Below, piece by piece: positions 1-9,441 of a stretch of 25,000 nt of DNA. Position 1 is the first letter of the stretch. Every line of letters begins with the position of its first letter. A model generated the notes under the pieces. That model searched no databases. It had not been told where the DNA came from and saw only the letters and a program-made list of their open reading frames with translations. The position numbers and the translations under genes were made by a program. Origin of the DNA: Chromera velia (lineage: Eukaryota > Sar > Chromeraceae); NCBI GenBank assembly GCA_018398765.1, contig JAHBMJ010002632.1, positions 1 to 25,000 on the forward strand, given 5' to 3'.

Positions 1-597
1 CAGAGGTGTGCATGTTGTGAGTTCCATGGTATGGCCTGCATGCACTTTGGCGTAAGAAATACACCCGAGGCACTCACCGTGGTGGTGTGTGCTCCGGGCC
101 TTCATATGGGATTCAATTAGGCCGATGGTGCGGTTATGCCATCGGAGGCTTCAGAATTAATTCCGGTCCCGAATTAATTTCCAGACAGTCAGACAGACGT
201 GCACGGCGGTTACCGTCCGTCTGAATGAGAGACGTGACCTAGGGATTGACAGAGCTTCATGTGTAGGATATGTACTATGCCCTATGTGTCTCTGTGTTTC
301 TCTTGTGCTCTAAGTAATGCACGAGGCCACCAGCAGGAGCGTACTGTGGACTGTGGAGCTTCATAGATTTTCTGTCTGGTGAAGAGACTGATCAGATATT
401 TATTTCTGATTATCTGTATCGGTCTAGACGAGTACGTTAGGGTGACGTATTCGCTGTGGTCCTCTAATAGGAGAAGGCCAGGAATTTGGGAGTATAGCAG
501 TTTGAGGAGTCCTCTGGATAGGCTAGAGGATCGATACGGGAGGGCCTATAGGATTCCACTGGAGGAATCTCAAGAGAGGTGAGACTCTACTTTTCAC
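1..597 (+). repeat. Putative 5' LTR / leader of the retroelement
   Basis: No gene is seen here. The stretch lies directly upstream of a primer-binding-site-like motif and ends in TTTTCA, as an LTR ending in CA would. A short inverted repeat lies around 191-224. No matching copy was seen downstream of the element, so the LTR label rests on position and on the PBS only. The LTR start cannot be placed and may be outside the window. Confidence 0.4.
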
Positions 598-615
598 TGG
601 TGCCGTCACTGAGGG
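598..615 (+). other. Primer-binding-site-like motif
   Basis: TGGTGCCGTCACTGAGGG follows the putative LTR end after one spacer base. A PBS starts with TGG because it pairs with the CCA 3' end of a tRNA. TGGTGCCG starts are known in several LTR retrotransposon groups. The priming tRNA was not identified. Confidence 0.4.
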
Positions 616-649
616 AGTCTCCCGTTGTCATTCCGACAACATCCCCTTA

Positions 650-1440
650 TTGTATTCCCGATTCCCTACTGCAAGTGACTTACCACGGGTCCTAAGAAGG
701 ATGCTCCCGGGGGCAGCTCCCCACGGATGTATCGCGATCAAGGGTATGGAGGTGAAGACCATGGGCGTCTTCGGCCTTACGGACGATGCAGACATCATCA
801 AGCGGGTATGGCAATATGCAGATGCTGTTGCCATTCTCGGGGACTCGGACAAGTAGTGCGGCGGGCTCACCCTCACCAACAGAAACAAGGTGGGGGTCAA
901 CGTCAAGCACTACGTTGCAAGGACCAAGGTGGAAGTGCTGGAGAAGGTGGTGGAACGGGTGTCCCACCTCAGCTCAGAAGTCTCTGAGCAGCTCCGGATT
1001 TTCCACAGGCACTGGCACGTTGTGGACTGCGTCTCTCCACCTGACGCGGAGTGGATGAAGAGATATCTGCAGCGGACTGACGTCCTGAGAATGGGCAAGG
1101 CGAGGATCATAGAAATCAGGGAGCTTCTCTCACGCTGAGAGAAGGAAAGAATCTCTGGTCCCCAGTTGAAGTCCCTGAACGAGCAGATCCTCTGCCTACA
1201 GACTCTGAAGGAACCCTCCTAAATCTCCCTGTCTCGCTCTGTTATGTTTTTTTCAGGTGGGGAGCTCCATGGAGGAGCTTCAACAGAGACGAAAGTGAAG
1301 ACGGAGGAGGAGACAGGAGCAATACCAGACACCTCCCGTCAGAGGTCCGTCCCCGTGTCCAGTGAGCAGCGTCCGGCCTCTGATGAGCGGGACCGCCGTA
1401 GTAGTAGCAGTAGCAGTTCCAGTGGGGGGATGCAGGTGTG
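650..1440 (+). pseudogene. Retroelement 5' coding region (gag N-terminal part), broken
   Basis: An open frame with codon starts at 2 modulo 3 runs from about 650 to 1440, interrupted by TAG at 854, TGA at 1136 and TAA at 1220. Readable parts include VFGLTDDADIIKRVWQYADA and a Glu/Lys-rich, probably helical stretch around 925-1200. A Ser-rich run (SSSSSSSS) lies near 1399-1422. Reading then shifts by one frame near 1440 into the next gag segment. I recognise no domain; the gag assignment comes from position upstream of the knuckles and from the same decay pattern as downstream. A real ATG start cannot be chosen with confidence. Confidence 0.5.
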
Positions 1441-2919
1441 CGACCTGACACCACCCTGGTAGAGAAGAAAAGGAAGCAGTACGAGGACCTCGTGGCCCAG
1501 ATATCAGGTCTGGACGCCGTATAGGGTGCGGATAAGCTCCAAATTCTGGAGATCCAGAAAGAAGAGAATGAAGTGCTGAGTGGCATGCCCAAGAGGGACA
1601 ACTTCCCTGAGGGGTCCGAAGGGAAGGAGGCATACGCATCAGAGCTAGCATCCTGGGCCGAGAAGAAAGAGGTCTTCAACACTGGGAAGGCTGACAGGGA
1701 TACGCTGGTAGCGACCCTGCAAGGTCATATTGACCAGCTGGCGTCTGATGTGTTTGCTCTGAACGAGCAGGCCGACAAACTCCACAAGGAGATAGAGGTG
1801 CTCTCTCCTCCTCCCCAGGCCAAGGGCGTCCCTAGGGGTGCTACTGAAGGCTGCCTGCCTTCGGTATTCCAGATGACCCCCCTTATGGGTGGGGGGGTGT
1901 ATCCTGCAGTGTCTCCCCCTGAACCTGCGACGGTATCTGTAGGTGGGAGGGTGCGTACTGGTGATGTCGGGGCTCCGGGGGCTCCTGACATCTTCTCTTT
2001 CCTGGGAGTTAGGGAGTCGAGTAGAACTCAGAGGAGGCCAAAGTGTGACCCTGAGGATCCCCTCATCGCCTACACCCTGGAGGAGATCTTGACATCGGTC
2101 CCGAGGACCTTTGTGGAGATGCGAGATAAGGTTGTGGCGATGATCTTTGCACACTTTTTCAAGACGATCCAGTACTTGACCCTTGCTCTCGTCCTGGAGT
2201 ACGAGAGGATTGCCTGTAAGCCCTGTCAGTTTGGTACCTACACAGAGCTGCTGGCACATCACAAGCGTCTCCTGAACTACCTGGTTGAGGAGAACATCGT
2301 CCACGAGCTTGGCGTGAAGTACAGGCTCGAGCTTCTGACGGCGCACCTGCCAAACGACCTCATCATGAGGTGGCAGGAGAGGTAAAACCCGGTGGACCTC
2401 ATCAGCGAAGTGGAGATCATTAAGGAGATCCACGTCATCGCTGCCCAGGCGGATACCTTCAACAAGTCTCTCGGGGATGCTTGGGACCGGGGCCTAGTTA
2501 AAGGAGCTCTCGTCGAGGCGGTAACCTTTGGTGTGAGGGACTCGGGGGGTGCCTCACGGGGGGGTATCATTCTGAAGGTTCCTTTCGTAGCGTTTGCGGG
2601 GCCTGGAGGAGTCCCGCAGAGGAATTCCCCTTCCAAAGCAAAGGGAGGGAAACCCTCAGGAGGAAAGACCCCTGACTCTGGCGGGAAGGGCAGGGGCAAC
2701 TCTGATCGCGGGAGGCAGGGCGGTGCTGGAGGGGGTTCTGGCAAGGGAGATGGCGGGGGGAGCTCCAATAGAGAGCGTTCTCCTGGATCCAATTCCTCTG
2801 CTCCCTCCAGTCGATACAATGACAAGGGGGTGGAAGGAAAGGACCGTCCTCCCACTCAGGCCGTTGTCAACCCCAGGGGCCCCAATATGAACCCCGTTCT
2901 CGATCGATATGGTGTCTGA
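1441..2919 (+). pseudogene. Gag-like structural region of the copia-like element, broken
   Basis: This is one continuous frame from about 1441, with stops TAG at 1522, TAA at 2383 and the final TGA at 2917. The first part is a charged, probably coiled-coil stretch (KKRKQYEDLVAQ, then the segment around 1680-1800 with LNEQADKLHKEIEVL). A Pro/Gly-rich spacer follows. Then comes a compact, probably helical gag-like core around 2040-2520 that includes TFVEMRDKVVAMIFAHFF. The end (2600-2800) is a Gly/Ser/Lys-rich basic tail, typical of nucleic-acid-binding gag C-termini. The stop at 2383 lies within the helical core, so the copy cannot make intact gag. Family assignment is by architecture, not by a recognised signature. 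Confidence 0.6.
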
Positions 2920-3873
2920 CACCGGGACGGAACCGGATCGGATGCATTCATCGGGACGATAGCGGAACCTGGAGAAGCTCCCATCAAACCCGGTCAGTGG
3001 GATGGAGAGTTTGGGTCTTTGTGGGACAAAGCGTGTTGGGACTCTGCCAGCAGGAAGAGCCTTCCCCACGGGTACTGCGATGGGCAGTGCCTGAGATGCA
3101 ACCGTCCGGACGGATATGCAGAGTGGGGGGGCCATGGGGCCTGTCCTTGGATTTGGAAGAAGGATGGCTGCCCAGCGTATAAAATGATGGGTCATGCTCC
3201 CAACAACTGTTCTGATGAGAACGCAAAGAAGCGGTGGATGATGAAGCAGATGGACAAGACCGGGCAGGACAGGGGCGGCTCTGGGGGCTGTCCCAAAGGT
3301 CCTCGAGAATATATATATACGGGAGGAGGAGGCCGTGGAAGCGGCTCCGGAGACCATCGAGGGTCTCCCTATCCTGGTTGTGGGGGCGGCTCAGGGGGGA
3401 GAGGAGGCGGTAGGGGTTACGGCCATGGTAGGCGCACCCTTTTTCCTGGCAGGTTCAACAACGAGAGCTTCGAGAAGAAGAACTCAGACTCCAGACAGGT
3501 GCAGCGGGGGGGTAGTGTCCCTCCTGTATCCTTGCAGACTGTCGGTCCTGGGGGTCAGGACGATGATGATGATGTCGTAGTGATGGGTGGCGTCTCACGT
3601 GGGAAGGAGGACTCGTTCAACCTGACCATCCACGCGTCCAAGGGTGAGGAGAAGATCATTCACGGGGAGGGGTCTCTTGGAAAGGTTCACTTTGCAGAAC
3701 AGCTTGGCCTCCCTATGTGCTATGAGCCTGGAGCCAAGTACTCGTCCGACTACGATACAACGACCTTCCATGTGTGGCATGATGGGGCTATAGAGCGCCT
3801 GTCTGCCTTAGATCCTGTTGGGACCTACACGGGAGTTGATATATGGAGAGAAGGGGTCCGTGGAGCCTGGTAA
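2920..3873 (+). pseudogene. Gag nucleocapsid region with CCHC zinc knuckles, broken
   Basis: This continues in the same frame after the TGA at 2917 and ends at TAA 3871. Around 3070-3160 a Cys/His cluster reads CDGQCLRCNRPDGYAEWGGH followed by GAC, matching a C-x2-C...GH...C knuckle. A second knuckle at about 3169-3210 reads CPAYKMMGHAPNNC, which is C-x2-Y-x4-H-x4-C: a CCHC motif whose second Cys is Tyr (TAT where TGT is expected, a G-to-A change). A Gly/Arg-rich stretch (3320-3440) and an Asp run (3560-3575) follow. Zinc knuckles bind nucleic acid in gag of LTR retroelements. An aspartic protease DSG/DTG motif is not visible here. Confidence 0.65.
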
Positions 3874-5304
3874 ACGATCTTGTCCGACGAGCCTGAAAGG
3901 ACGGGCTTGGAACGTATGGGGTGGGCCATCTTCCCTGCAGGTTTGGAGACTTGTATGACGGTTATGCAAGCCTTCCAGTCGGAGTTCACTGCAGAAGGAG
4001 TCCAGCGCATCAAGGACATGATGGAAGAGTAGGACCCCCATCTCCCTGAGGTCATCTTTCGCACGCAGGGACCAGAGGACGAGACCATCATGGGTGCGGT
4101 GCCCTCTGGTTCAAAATCTGCTATCTACCCGGTCGCCCAGTACGAGAGTGAACTAATGAACGACCCGAGCAGGACCCGGCATCGGGCTGGGTTTCCAGAG
4201 AAGTTTGAGGTCTACAAGGTTTCGGGAAATGCAAGATCCCAAATCCCCGAGCTTATCGAGTACAGGGTCCTTAAGATCTATATTGACTCCTATACGTTCG
4301 GGAACCTCATCTCCTGGAGGAAGGTAAGGAGCCTTATCCATGCCTTTGGGGGGCCGGATATTCCGGACTGGACGGGTTTGTTCATGGGGGGTGTTAGAGA
4401 GGAGGGTGACGGGCCCTCAGACGGGGGGCTTCCCAGAAGGACGCGGCACCGGCACTATGAGCATCTTATCACGGGACAAGATTTTATTAAGTGGAAGGTG
4501 CAGTTGGAGATGCCCCTACAGTCACGGGGACTGGGGAATGAGGCGGTGTTCTTTTGTCCTGCAGTTCTTGGCATCCGGTTTGGGACTCACGACCCATCTG
4601 GCGCTCCCAAGAACATAGTCGTCCCCTGTCTTCTCTACCCGGTCGATCAGCCGAATCTCCTGGACGTGCTGATTCGCAATGCTCCTGGTGCAGGTCTCTT
4701 CGTCCCTCGTTCTTCGCCGAAGGATGTCCTTCCCGCCTACTGCGTATGGGCTGAGAAAACGAAGGAGGAGAGGCAGATCTCACATGGGGTGAGGCTGTCT
4801 ATGGACCTGATATACCAGGAGGGGGTACGTCAGGGAATTCCGCAGGTTGATGTTAAGGTCATGGACACCCCCTTCAAGGTGGGGGCACCGGAGGCCTGCA
4901 TCATCCACAAGCCCTGAGGAGATAGGCTGGACGGGTACGGCCTCAACCACCTCCCTCGAGCAGTGTACAACCGCAGCTTATACCACAAAGCCGTCCTGAA
5001 CGAGTCTTTTGAGCACTCCCTTTGGAGCGGTCCCCAAGGAAGTTTATGCGGGTACCGGTTCCAGTCACTGCAGGAGGTGTGGGACCAGTGGAACAAGGCG
5101 CGGAAGCTGAGGCAGCAGAGGGATCCTCATGAGAGGATTCCCTGAACCCCTCTCCCCGACGCGGAGAAGAAGAGGTCGGCCAAGAAGGACTTCAGAGCCA
5201 TACCCGACGGCGTTGAGGTCCCTGTGGCTGCCTACCCGATCACGTATTGGGTCGTGGGTGGATGGACTGCCTCAGAGCTGGTGGACACCGATCACTGTCA
5301 GCAA
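3874..5304 (+). pseudogene. Unassigned pol segment between knuckles and integrase
   Basis: The reading frame continues through TAG 4030, TGA 4915 and TGA 5143 up to the transposon insertion at 5305. About 475 codons are present. No protease (DSG/DTG), reverse transcriptase (YxDD) or RNase H motif was found by eye. The longest open piece, 4090-4917, begins [18 protein letters not shown] and contains hydrophobic beta-like stretches ([20 protein letters not shown]), which might be a diverged protease or an extra domain. In copia elements the protease should lie here. Function not recognised. Confidence 0.5.
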
Positions 5305-5384
5305 CCCAGGTCCCATGGCGGAAACGAACATGTTCGGATCTGCGGAAAAATTGCACTTTTCTGCATATGCGGATCTGAACAGTG
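5305..5384 (+). repeat. Left terminal inverted repeat of the nested transposon
   Basis: It begins CCCAGGTCCCATGG and pairs with the reverse complement of 8379-8458. All seven mismatches between the two are transitions. It contains the palindrome GAACATGTTC at 5326-5335 and a related GAACAGTGTTC at 5377-5387. Confidence 0.9.
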
Positions 5385-5608
5385 TTCTTATCCGCACCAT
5401 ATCTGTTCTGAAATGTTTTTGCCTCCTGTTCAAAAGTGGATCCGAACATGTTCACTTGCACGTTCGACCACGTCGTTTCCACATAAGCTCTGGAGCATTC
5501 GAATATCTGTTTGGAAGTGACTGTTCGAAAATATCACTGCATATACAGGACTGACAGGTTGATCGATCGGTCTCTTCTCTTCTTTTTCTCGATCAGTTGG
5601 TCTCCAGA

Positions 5609-6250
5609 ATGGAAACGCTTGCAAGTACTTTCAGGGCGAAGGTGCAAGCATCTCATAAAATTCATCTGATGCAAGGCACCTCTTTCTCTACAGTCTTGAA
5701 GACTCAGATAGATGTGCTCAAAAATGCTGCTCAGTGGAAAGCTGTCCAGCCAGATACAGAGGGGCATTTGGAGATAGCCATAGGATTTACCAATTTAGTA
5801 AAGGAGACCTTGAAAAGATAGGTGAACGATTTCTTCGCGGCAAACGTTGAGGCCTATACACAGTGCATCAACAACGCTTGCGCTGCCGTCGATTCTCTCA
5901 TTGCAGAATATATAAGTGCCGAGCTTGGCAAAGCATAAGGTCACAGTGTTTCTCAGTCTTGCGAATCTGCACACGTTGGTTTGATGTTGGAAGAGAGAGG
6001 AGACGAAGTTTATTTGTTAGACCAGTTGATGGAAGAGAAAGAATTTTTGACGGTCAAGTTAAGCTCGCGGAACAACGTGAAGGGGAGGGGTTCCCTCGAT
6101 CGGATGTTCTTGCTCGACCTGATTCATACCCAGCATTTTAACCTTGGCCCCCCTGTTACCCTTCGGAGCACCGGGCACACAGGAGAAATCACAGCCACGC
6201 CCTTTTGGTTGAGGGCTTTTCTGCCGGTCAGTCAGTCAGGTAAACACTAA
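5609..6250 (+). pseudogene. Accessory gene of the nested transposon, two in-frame stops
   Basis: An ATG at 5609 opens a frame that runs to TAA/TGA-free sequence at 6250 except for TAG 5819 and TAA 5936. About 211 codons are present. The translation starts METLASTFRAKVQASHKIHL and is rich in predicted helix (IDVLKNAAQWKAV, VEAYTQCINNACAAVDSLIA). No domain is recognised. It is convergent with the transposase and sits between the left TIR and the transposase 3' end, like second genes in multi-gene cut-and-paste transposons. Whether it is an accessory DNA-binding protein or a displaced transposase exon is unknown. Single stops in an otherwise open frame suggest the ancestral protein was continuous. 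Confidence 0.55.
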
Positions 6251-8277
6251 ATACATAAATTTAAGTAGATTAACCAGAAGTTGTAATATGATGAATTTAG
6301 AGTTCATATTAATCGTTTTCTTCCATCTCTTCAACCTCTTCTGATAATTCACAAAGACCGAGTCCTGCATCGTCAATTCCATCTTTCCAACTCTACAGTT
6401 GGAGAAACACCAACGCTTTGAGCATTGCTTTGCCCAATGCAGTTCGACAGCCAGTGTATCTCTTTGCACGCCAAGCTGCCTTCGAGACCCCACAATAAGA
6501 TTCCAGCCCATACAGTCTGTTGCCTGGCATAGGACCATGCTTACGAATGTCATCACCGAAGTGCTTTGGCATGTGATCATACGGGTAAGCATGAAAATGC
6601 TTCACATGCTGCGGCAATCATTCTTTGACATACTCCTCCATCTTACAAACTTATTGTTCAGTGATTTCTCTGCTACAAGCAAGCTGATACTATCTCATAA
6701 ACAAGAGGAAAGCGTAACCAAACTCTTTATCAAAATCCCTGCTCTCCCAAATCTCATTGTGGAACGGACTCTCCGGCTTCAACATATTTTTCAACGCTGT
6801 GATCACAATCTTCACCTGCCCTCCTCAAAGGCGGAGCTCCTTTCCTTCTGCTGCCTTTGCAGCTTTGAACACTAGACTGGGGGGGGGCTCATCAGGAGGG
6901 CAATGCGAGTGAATCCAATTGGTCAGCTTGACCAGTGTGTTCTGCCCCCCCCCCAGCGCCTTCTGCACATTTTTTACAAGAGTCGAAGCATACCGTTTAG
7001 CAATGTTGCTATCGACGACATGCAACAGGTCAAAAGGATAGTATCTGACCATAGAGAAACGGATCGCAGGGTCCGTGCTCTCTCGATAGAATGGAGATGG
7101 ACCTTTAATTCCGTGCCATACCCTTCTGTCTCCTTGTCTTTTTATCCTTCCAACCCCCATAAGGTTGCTTTCGCCTCCGTCGACCATCACTGGTTCCTTG
7201 AATTCGTTCCTCTCTGCAAAAGAAAAAACCGAAAGCCACTGCTCATGACTTATCGGCACTGATTCAGACAGACAGTATACCTTGTCTTGAATGGCTCTTT
7301 TCTCTTTTTTAGAGAGCTGCCCCCCCGTTATAAGCTGCCCCCCCTCTCCCTCTCGCCTTTGGTATTCCTGCACATATACATCTCCACATCTCTGACAAAA
7401 TTTGCTTGCCCTGTGCCCCTTGCAATTGCTATCTTCTACTATCTTCTGCGACTGCAACCCAGTCTCCAAGCACTTTTCCAAAGTGGGGGTAAACAGTAAT
7501 CTCTTCAAATATCTCCTCCCCATTCATATGTATGGAAAGCGTCAACCCTGCTTCATATTCCCGCGTCTGTTTAATCTAGCAACGGCAGATATCTTGATTC
7601 GCTCCTGCTTACACTTGCTCATTCAGTATGATCGAGTATGGAAAGATGTTCTGGAAAGCAAACTTATTGTCAAGATGAGCAAAATCGAGTACCTGTGCGT
7701 GTACATAGAAGTTGTGGAACACATCTCCAGCAAACCCTGGGTTGGGATCCACACCGTCTGAGTATTTCAGGAGTGCAATTGATGAAGGGTGACAAAAGAG
7801 TCTCGAGTGAGCTTGATAGGCCCTGCCAGAGAGTGCGCTGCGATACACTCCATCCGAGTCCTCCCCCCTCTCTAAAAAGCCTCGTTTGTACTCGAAGTAG
7901 GCCTGGAGCTCCTTGCGGAAAGAGGTAAACTTTGAGAGAAGCTGTAAGTAAGTCTTCAAAGAGAAGATAGGCACCGTCTCCTCTCTAGCCTCAGCTCTCA
8001 CTACTTTGTTTTTCTTAAAATAAGGATCAAGAACCCTTTCAGAGATAGAAACACTTTCTATTATTTGGGGAACGGGAATAAATTTAGACAGCCAGCTCTC
8101 CACCTGACAAGTGGCATCGTTTGATTGCCGAGAGAAAGCTGTTGTCATGGGAAGCTTCTTTTCAAACTGTCTCACATCGTTGAAAGCATGAATTTGCTCA
8201 CGAAGACCAATAGAGGACGTCCAAAAGCGTAACCACTGAGTGAGAGCTGTTTCGGCATATGCTCTGTACGGACCCAT
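6240..8277 (-). pseudogene. Decayed transposase, Tnp2/CACTA-like
   Basis: Read on the minus strand, fragments in consistent order resemble Tnp2-type RNase H-fold transposases. They begin with an N-terminal region from about 8277 (MGPYRAYAETALTQWLRF). Next is YSDGVDPNPGF near 7735-7770, in the place of the family's Y-x-D...NP segment. Then come LGD near 7460, a Cys pair CQRCGD near 7386-7400, GIKGPSPF near 7090-7115, PFDLLHVVDSNIAKRY near 6995-7040, and a C-terminal part with HGPMPGNRLYGLESYCG near 6487-6540. The frame is broken by a stop at 7609-7611, a stop near 7576, a frame change near 7440, a stop near 6825 and more changes before 6600. Assignment is by motif order from memory of the family. 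Confidence 0.6.
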
Positions 8278-8378
8278 CGTCTCATGATGGGAGTGAAGAG
8301 TGAAGGTATGGATCTGAACAGTGTTTGAACGTGGAAACGAACAATGTTTGGAAGTGTAATATGCTACGCGGAATTGCT

Positions 8379-8458
8379 CACTGTTCGGATCTGCGCATGC
8401 GGAAAAGTGCAATTTTTCCGCGGATCCGAACATGTTCGTTTCTGCCATGGGACCTGGG
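8379..8458 (-). repeat. Right terminal inverted repeat of the nested transposon
   Basis: This is the reverse complement of the left repeat, 73/80 identical. It ends CCATGGGACCTGGG on the plus strand, followed by the AA duplication. GAACATGTTC recurs at 8428-8437. Confidence 0.9.
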
Positions 8459-8460
8459 AA

Positions 8461-9441
8461 GGTCCTTTTCTCACGGTGAGAAAGTTTGATGCTGGGGGTG
8501 CTGCCCACTTCAAACCATGGGACTACGGGTACAAACGGACGTACCTGGCTGCCTTCTCGGCCGTCTTGGTCGACCAGAAGCGTGAGGCGATGGCGCTGCA
8601 CGCTCGTTACGGACACCAGAACTTCGACGATCTCAAGGAGACTCTCGCGGCTGAGGGCATTGAGATCGATGAAGACTGCAGAAGGTGGGTTTCTGCGTGT
8701 TCCCTCTGTCAGCTGAAGAACGCGATCACTCCCCGGATTCACAAGAAGAGTGAGCAGTTGTCGGCAGATTGGAGGCCAATCAAGAGAACGGTCTAGATCG
8801 TCGATATCTGGTTCTTCAAGGACCTTCTCGCGAAGGCCGAGACAGGGGGCTTCGGAATGATGGTGGTTCTCTATAAGCCAGGAGCCGGGTTCTCTCTGAC
8901 ATACCCAGCTAAGGAGAAAGATGAGGCTTCCTTCATCGACTGCACGCATTACTTTGCTCGCTGGCTGGGGTATCTGCATCTCAGGCTGGTGTGCATGAAC
9001 GGAGAGAAGGCGGGAGCGGGTGCCTCCTTCGAGTCGTGGCTCCGGGGGGACGGGTCCCCCGGACTACACCCCATCGAGTACCATCAGGGACCTCCATACG
9101 TTGGAAAGGGTCTGCAGGCTCTGGTCGAGCGCTGCATCCGCAGCAATCGGGAGGGAGTGGCCCTCCTTATAACGGACCCGAACCACCGTTTTCCCCTTGC
9201 TGTGATACACTTCGTGGCGATGGAGGAACGTTGGGGGTACTCCTGTGCGTTCTACAGAACGGTGGGGGGCATCCCTTTTACCCTGACCTTTCGAAGAGCG
9301 CCTCCTGAATTGGGGGACACCGCGGTGGTGTCCATGCCCTCCCTGGGAACGGAATTGCGTGGAGTCATTGTGCAGTTCTTGGCTCCGCTCACGCACGATG
9401 TTGTCGCGGTTCTTCACAGGCACAAGGAGAAAAACGTTTAA
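8461..9441 (+). pseudogene. Retroelement integrase (HHCC + catalytic core), broken
   Basis: The frame resumes after the transposon. The zinc-binding part at about 8597-8740 reads HARYGHQNFDDLKETL and then CSLCQLKN, an H-x4-H...C-x2-C arrangement as in copia pre-integrase/integrase regions. TAG 8794 interrupts the next segment just before VDIWFFKDLL, whose Asp is the likely first catalytic residue. The second catalytic Asp, expected in a DNG-like motif, falls in CMNGEKAGAGASFESWL (about 8992-9042), where Asn or Met is found instead. A Glu in ALVERCIRSNR (about 9118-9150) fits the third catalytic residue. After that come a copia-like region with TFRRAPPELGD and the stop TAA at 9439. The copy is inactive by stops and by the changed residue. 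Confidence 0.75.

Larger units (their letters stand above)
5305..8458. mobile_element. Nested DNA transposon with 80-bp TIRs and AA target duplication
   Basis: The ends are 80-bp inverted repeats (5305-5384 and 8379-8458) that match at 73 of 80 positions. Both copies are flanked by AA (5303-5304 and 8459-8460), a possible 2-bp target duplication. Element plus one AA is 3,156 bp, a multiple of three, and the host retroelement frame is open on both sides in the same register, so the boundaries are supported independently. Inside are a plus-strand short gene at 5609-6250 and a minus-strand transposase remnant at about 6240-8277, converging near 6245. The transposase resembles the Tnp2/En-Spm (CACTA) type, in which 2-4 bp duplications occur, but the termini read CCCAGG, not CACTA. 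Confidence 0.85.

Noticed and set aside
1645-2855. Long minus-strand frames opposite gag
   Set aside because: Shadows of the GC-rich plus-strand gag frame. The plus frame continues in register past its stops and leads into zinc knuckles and integrase.
650-5145. Alternative genetic code in which stops are read in the retroelement
   Set aside because: All three stop codons occur in frame, while the AP-4 epsilon and uS15m frames contain none, so decay of a dead element is simpler.
7609-8979. A single 456-codon minus-strand gene
   Set aside because: The frame crosses the transposon's right TIR into the retroelement. Only the part below about 8,277 belongs to the transposase; the rest is antisense to integrase.
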